The notes under the pieces: model-generated
Databases searched by the model: none
What the model was told of the DNA's origin: nothing
Seen by the model: the letters and a program-made list of their open reading frames with translations, nothing else
Program-made: the position numbers and the translations under genes
Shown here: one piece after another, positions 24,094 through 25,109 of the stretch
How the letters are laid out: every line of letters begins with the position of its first letter
Position numbering within the stretch: the stretch's first letter is position 1
Assembly (NCBI GenBank): GCA_964503085.1
Contig: CAZCYQ010000047.1
Location: 1 to 25,109, forward strand
Length of the DNA: 25,109 bases
Source of the DNA: Bin80 sp964503085
GTDB taxonomy: Bacteria; Bacteroidota; Rhodothermia; Rhodothermales; Bin80
Reading direction: 5' to 3'

Positions 24094-24476
24094 CTATCGG
24101 AGATGTCGCGGGCGCAAACGCAACAAGAAGACCTCTTCCAGGAGTCGAGGTAGGCGGTGGTAGCATGCGTTGAAGCCTTCTAGGCAGGCCTTGTGGGCCA
24201 GAGCACAGGCCAGGTAGCTTTTACCGGTTCCAGTGGGTCCGGTCAGGATCACATTCAGGTGACGACGGATCCAGTCACAGTTGGCCAGTTGTAACATTTG
24301 TTGCTGGTTGAGTCCGCGTGGCGTCCGATAATCGATATCTTCCATGCAGGCGATCTGATGCAGTTTGGCACGACGCAGGCGCATGTTCAGGGCTCGGTTT
24401 TCCCGGTCGCTGGTTTCACAATCGAGCAGGAGTGTCAGGCGCTCCAGGAAGGATAAGCGATGGATGTCGGGCTGCG
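24094..24476 (-). pseudogene. istB: Truncated IS21-family IstB helper ATPase remnant
   Basis: This minus-strand frame holds the middle of IstB, the AAA+ ATPase that helps the IS21 transposase. LSFLERLTLLLD and ENRALNMRLRRAKL come from the N-terminal domain, followed by GPTGTGKSYLACALAH (Walker A) and YHRLPRLLEEV. The first 20 or so residues are missing at about 24476. At the other end the match stops abruptly after LLEEV, so Walker B and the rest (about 120 residues) are absent. No IstA or terminal inverted repeats are visible. The element is dead, and its product would not be active. Confidence 0.85.
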
Positions 24477-24599
24477 GCTTGCATTGGGCGCAGGTTCTGC
24501 GCCGGATGTAAGGGAGGATATACTGTGGGAAGCCAACAAGGCCTATGAGGCGCTTTCCCGCTAAGACAACTCAACTCAACCAAATCAGGAGGCTATACG
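24477..24599. other. Junction between the IstB remnant and the Cys-rich gene
   Basis: The plus strand carries a 34-codon frame, 24460-24564 (ends WEANKAYEALSR), starting inside the IstB remnant. It reads like a protein tail and may be the end of a gene cut by the insertion. A perfect AGGAGG at 24587-24592 serves the next gene. No promoter is assigned. Confidence 0.25.
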
Positions 24600-24866
24600 A
24601 TGAAACGGAATAAGATGACTCAATCTCAAAAGCGTACGCTTGCGTTCGTACTTTGCTGCCTGTGCATCTTCGTGTACAGCCAACAGGCATCGGTCCTTGG
24701 GAGTGCCGGTGAAGAGGACGAGTGCTGTAAGAGCTGTGAATCGGAAGAAACGTGCAATGAGGGCGATGATAGGTTTCAGTGGGGCTGGGCAGATTGTAGG
24801 ATGCTATGGTACGAACAGTGGCCACCCTGCGAAGTATCCGGAAAATATTGCAAGTGCAGTTTGTAG
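24600..24866 (+). CDS. Small secreted cysteine-rich protein (NVEALA-like in form)
   Basis: This 88-aa protein has an AGGAGG seven bases before its ATG. The N-terminus is a signal peptide (basic start, then FVLCCLCIFVY), with likely cleavage near residues 28-36. The mature part of about 55 residues is acidic and has eight Cys (DECCKSC, ETC, ADC, PPC, KYCKC), enough for four disulfides, plus several Trp. Size, signal and C-terminal C-x-C resemble the NVEALA family, small Bacteroidota proteins commonly encoded beside six-bladed beta-propellers such as the one at 22830-23990. The NVEALA motif itself is not present, so the link is by analogy. Function is unknown; a secreted peptide or cell-surface component is likely. 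Confidence 0.68.
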   Translation: MKRNKMTQSQKRTLAFVLCCLCIFVYSQQASVLGSAGEEDECCKSCESEETCNEGDDRFQWGWADCRMLWYEQWPPCEVSGKYCKCSL

Positions 24867-24958
24867 GGGACATTGGAAGGGTCCCCAGAATTGGTGCACA
24901 GAAGACAGAGTGGGCGATCTAATTGTCGTACCGGGAGGTACAGGCTTTCTGTAAGCCT
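24866..24958. repeat. Three consecutive hairpin-forming inverted repeats
   Basis: Following the Cys-rich gene are GGGGAC/GTCCCC (24866-24871 with 24881-24886), GTACC/GGTAC (24928-24932 with 24937-24941) and AGGCTT/AAGCCT (24942-24947 with 24953-24958). None has a clear T-tract. They could stabilise or end the transcript or be part of a structured RNA. The rest to 25109 shows no gene; an ATG at the very end (25104) is preceded by ATATACG, similar to the leader of the Cys-rich gene, and may open the next gene. Confidence 0.35.
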
Positions 24959-25109
24959 CGTGCTGGCTCTGGACAGCCACGATACATCCTTGCCAGTGCT
25001 CTCGCCCATTCACTTTAGGCCAGAAGCGTGTCAGTAATGACCAAGTCAGTTTGTAGAGTGGCCGAGCCGCTTCGCCGTAGCCGTTCGTTTTGGCAGATAT
25101 ACGATGAAG

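Noticed and set aside
1..25109. CRISPR array, tRNA or rRNA genes, integron attC sites
   Set aside because: No regularly spaced direct repeats, cloverleaf sequences or rRNA-like stretches were seen; the hairpins at 24866-24958 lack attC core sites.

Overview
The window looks like a chromosome segment of a marine-type Bacteroidota/Rhodothermota (Rhodothermaceae-like) bacterium of roughly balanced GC content. The affiliation is inferred from gene content: a large DUF2723/TMEM260-type membrane protein, a Bacteroidota-style LptF/LptG permease, a YbeY whose zinc motif has an acidic residue where the third His is usual, and a secreted six-bladed beta-propeller near a small Cys-rich secreted protein. 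No rRNA, tRNA or CRISPR array was seen.

Positions 443-10562 (minus strand) form one tightly packed ten-gene operon and are the main point of interest. In transcription order it encodes: a cytochrome bd-like subunit I without a subunit II; a membrane-anchored diheme cytochrome c; a four-helix membrane monoheme cytochrome c; a diheme cytochrome c fused to a heme-b-binding EB_dh (NxrC/PcrC/ClrC-like) domain; a radical SAM/SPASM enzyme of the NirJ/AhbC/AhbD type; a small ferredoxin with an incomplete second cluster motif; an unknown 109-aa protein; a double universal-stress protein; an Mrp/NBP35 ATPase; and a zinc-ribbon protein. Gaps are 3-41 nt or short overlaps. Three of the products (radical SAM, Usp, zinc-ribbon protein) carry together five copies of a helical domain resembling PCP_red, the C-terminal domain of the 57-kDa protochlorophyllide reductase subunit. 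I read the locus as a respiratory electron-transfer module encoded with its own cofactor-assembly proteins. The products and domains are seen; the joint function is inference.

Positions 10563-19086 are housekeeping or cell-envelope genes: a tandem DoxX protein divergent from the operon, ybeY with an unknown 160-aa partner, the DUF2723 protein, lptF/lptG, rsmI and an MBL-fold hydrolase. A kinase-like protein of unknown role (19091-20206) and an MPPED-type metallophosphoesterase (20496-21323) follow.

Positions 21324-25109 look like an eroding accessory region: a glycosyltransferase-2 fragment with an in-frame stop, a small three-helix membrane protein, a secreted six-bladed beta-propeller preceded by a cluster of inverted repeats, an IS21 IstB remnant truncated at both ends, and a Cys-rich secreted small protein with a very good ribosome binding site. 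The left edge (1-442) also holds what appears to be a degraded coding tail.
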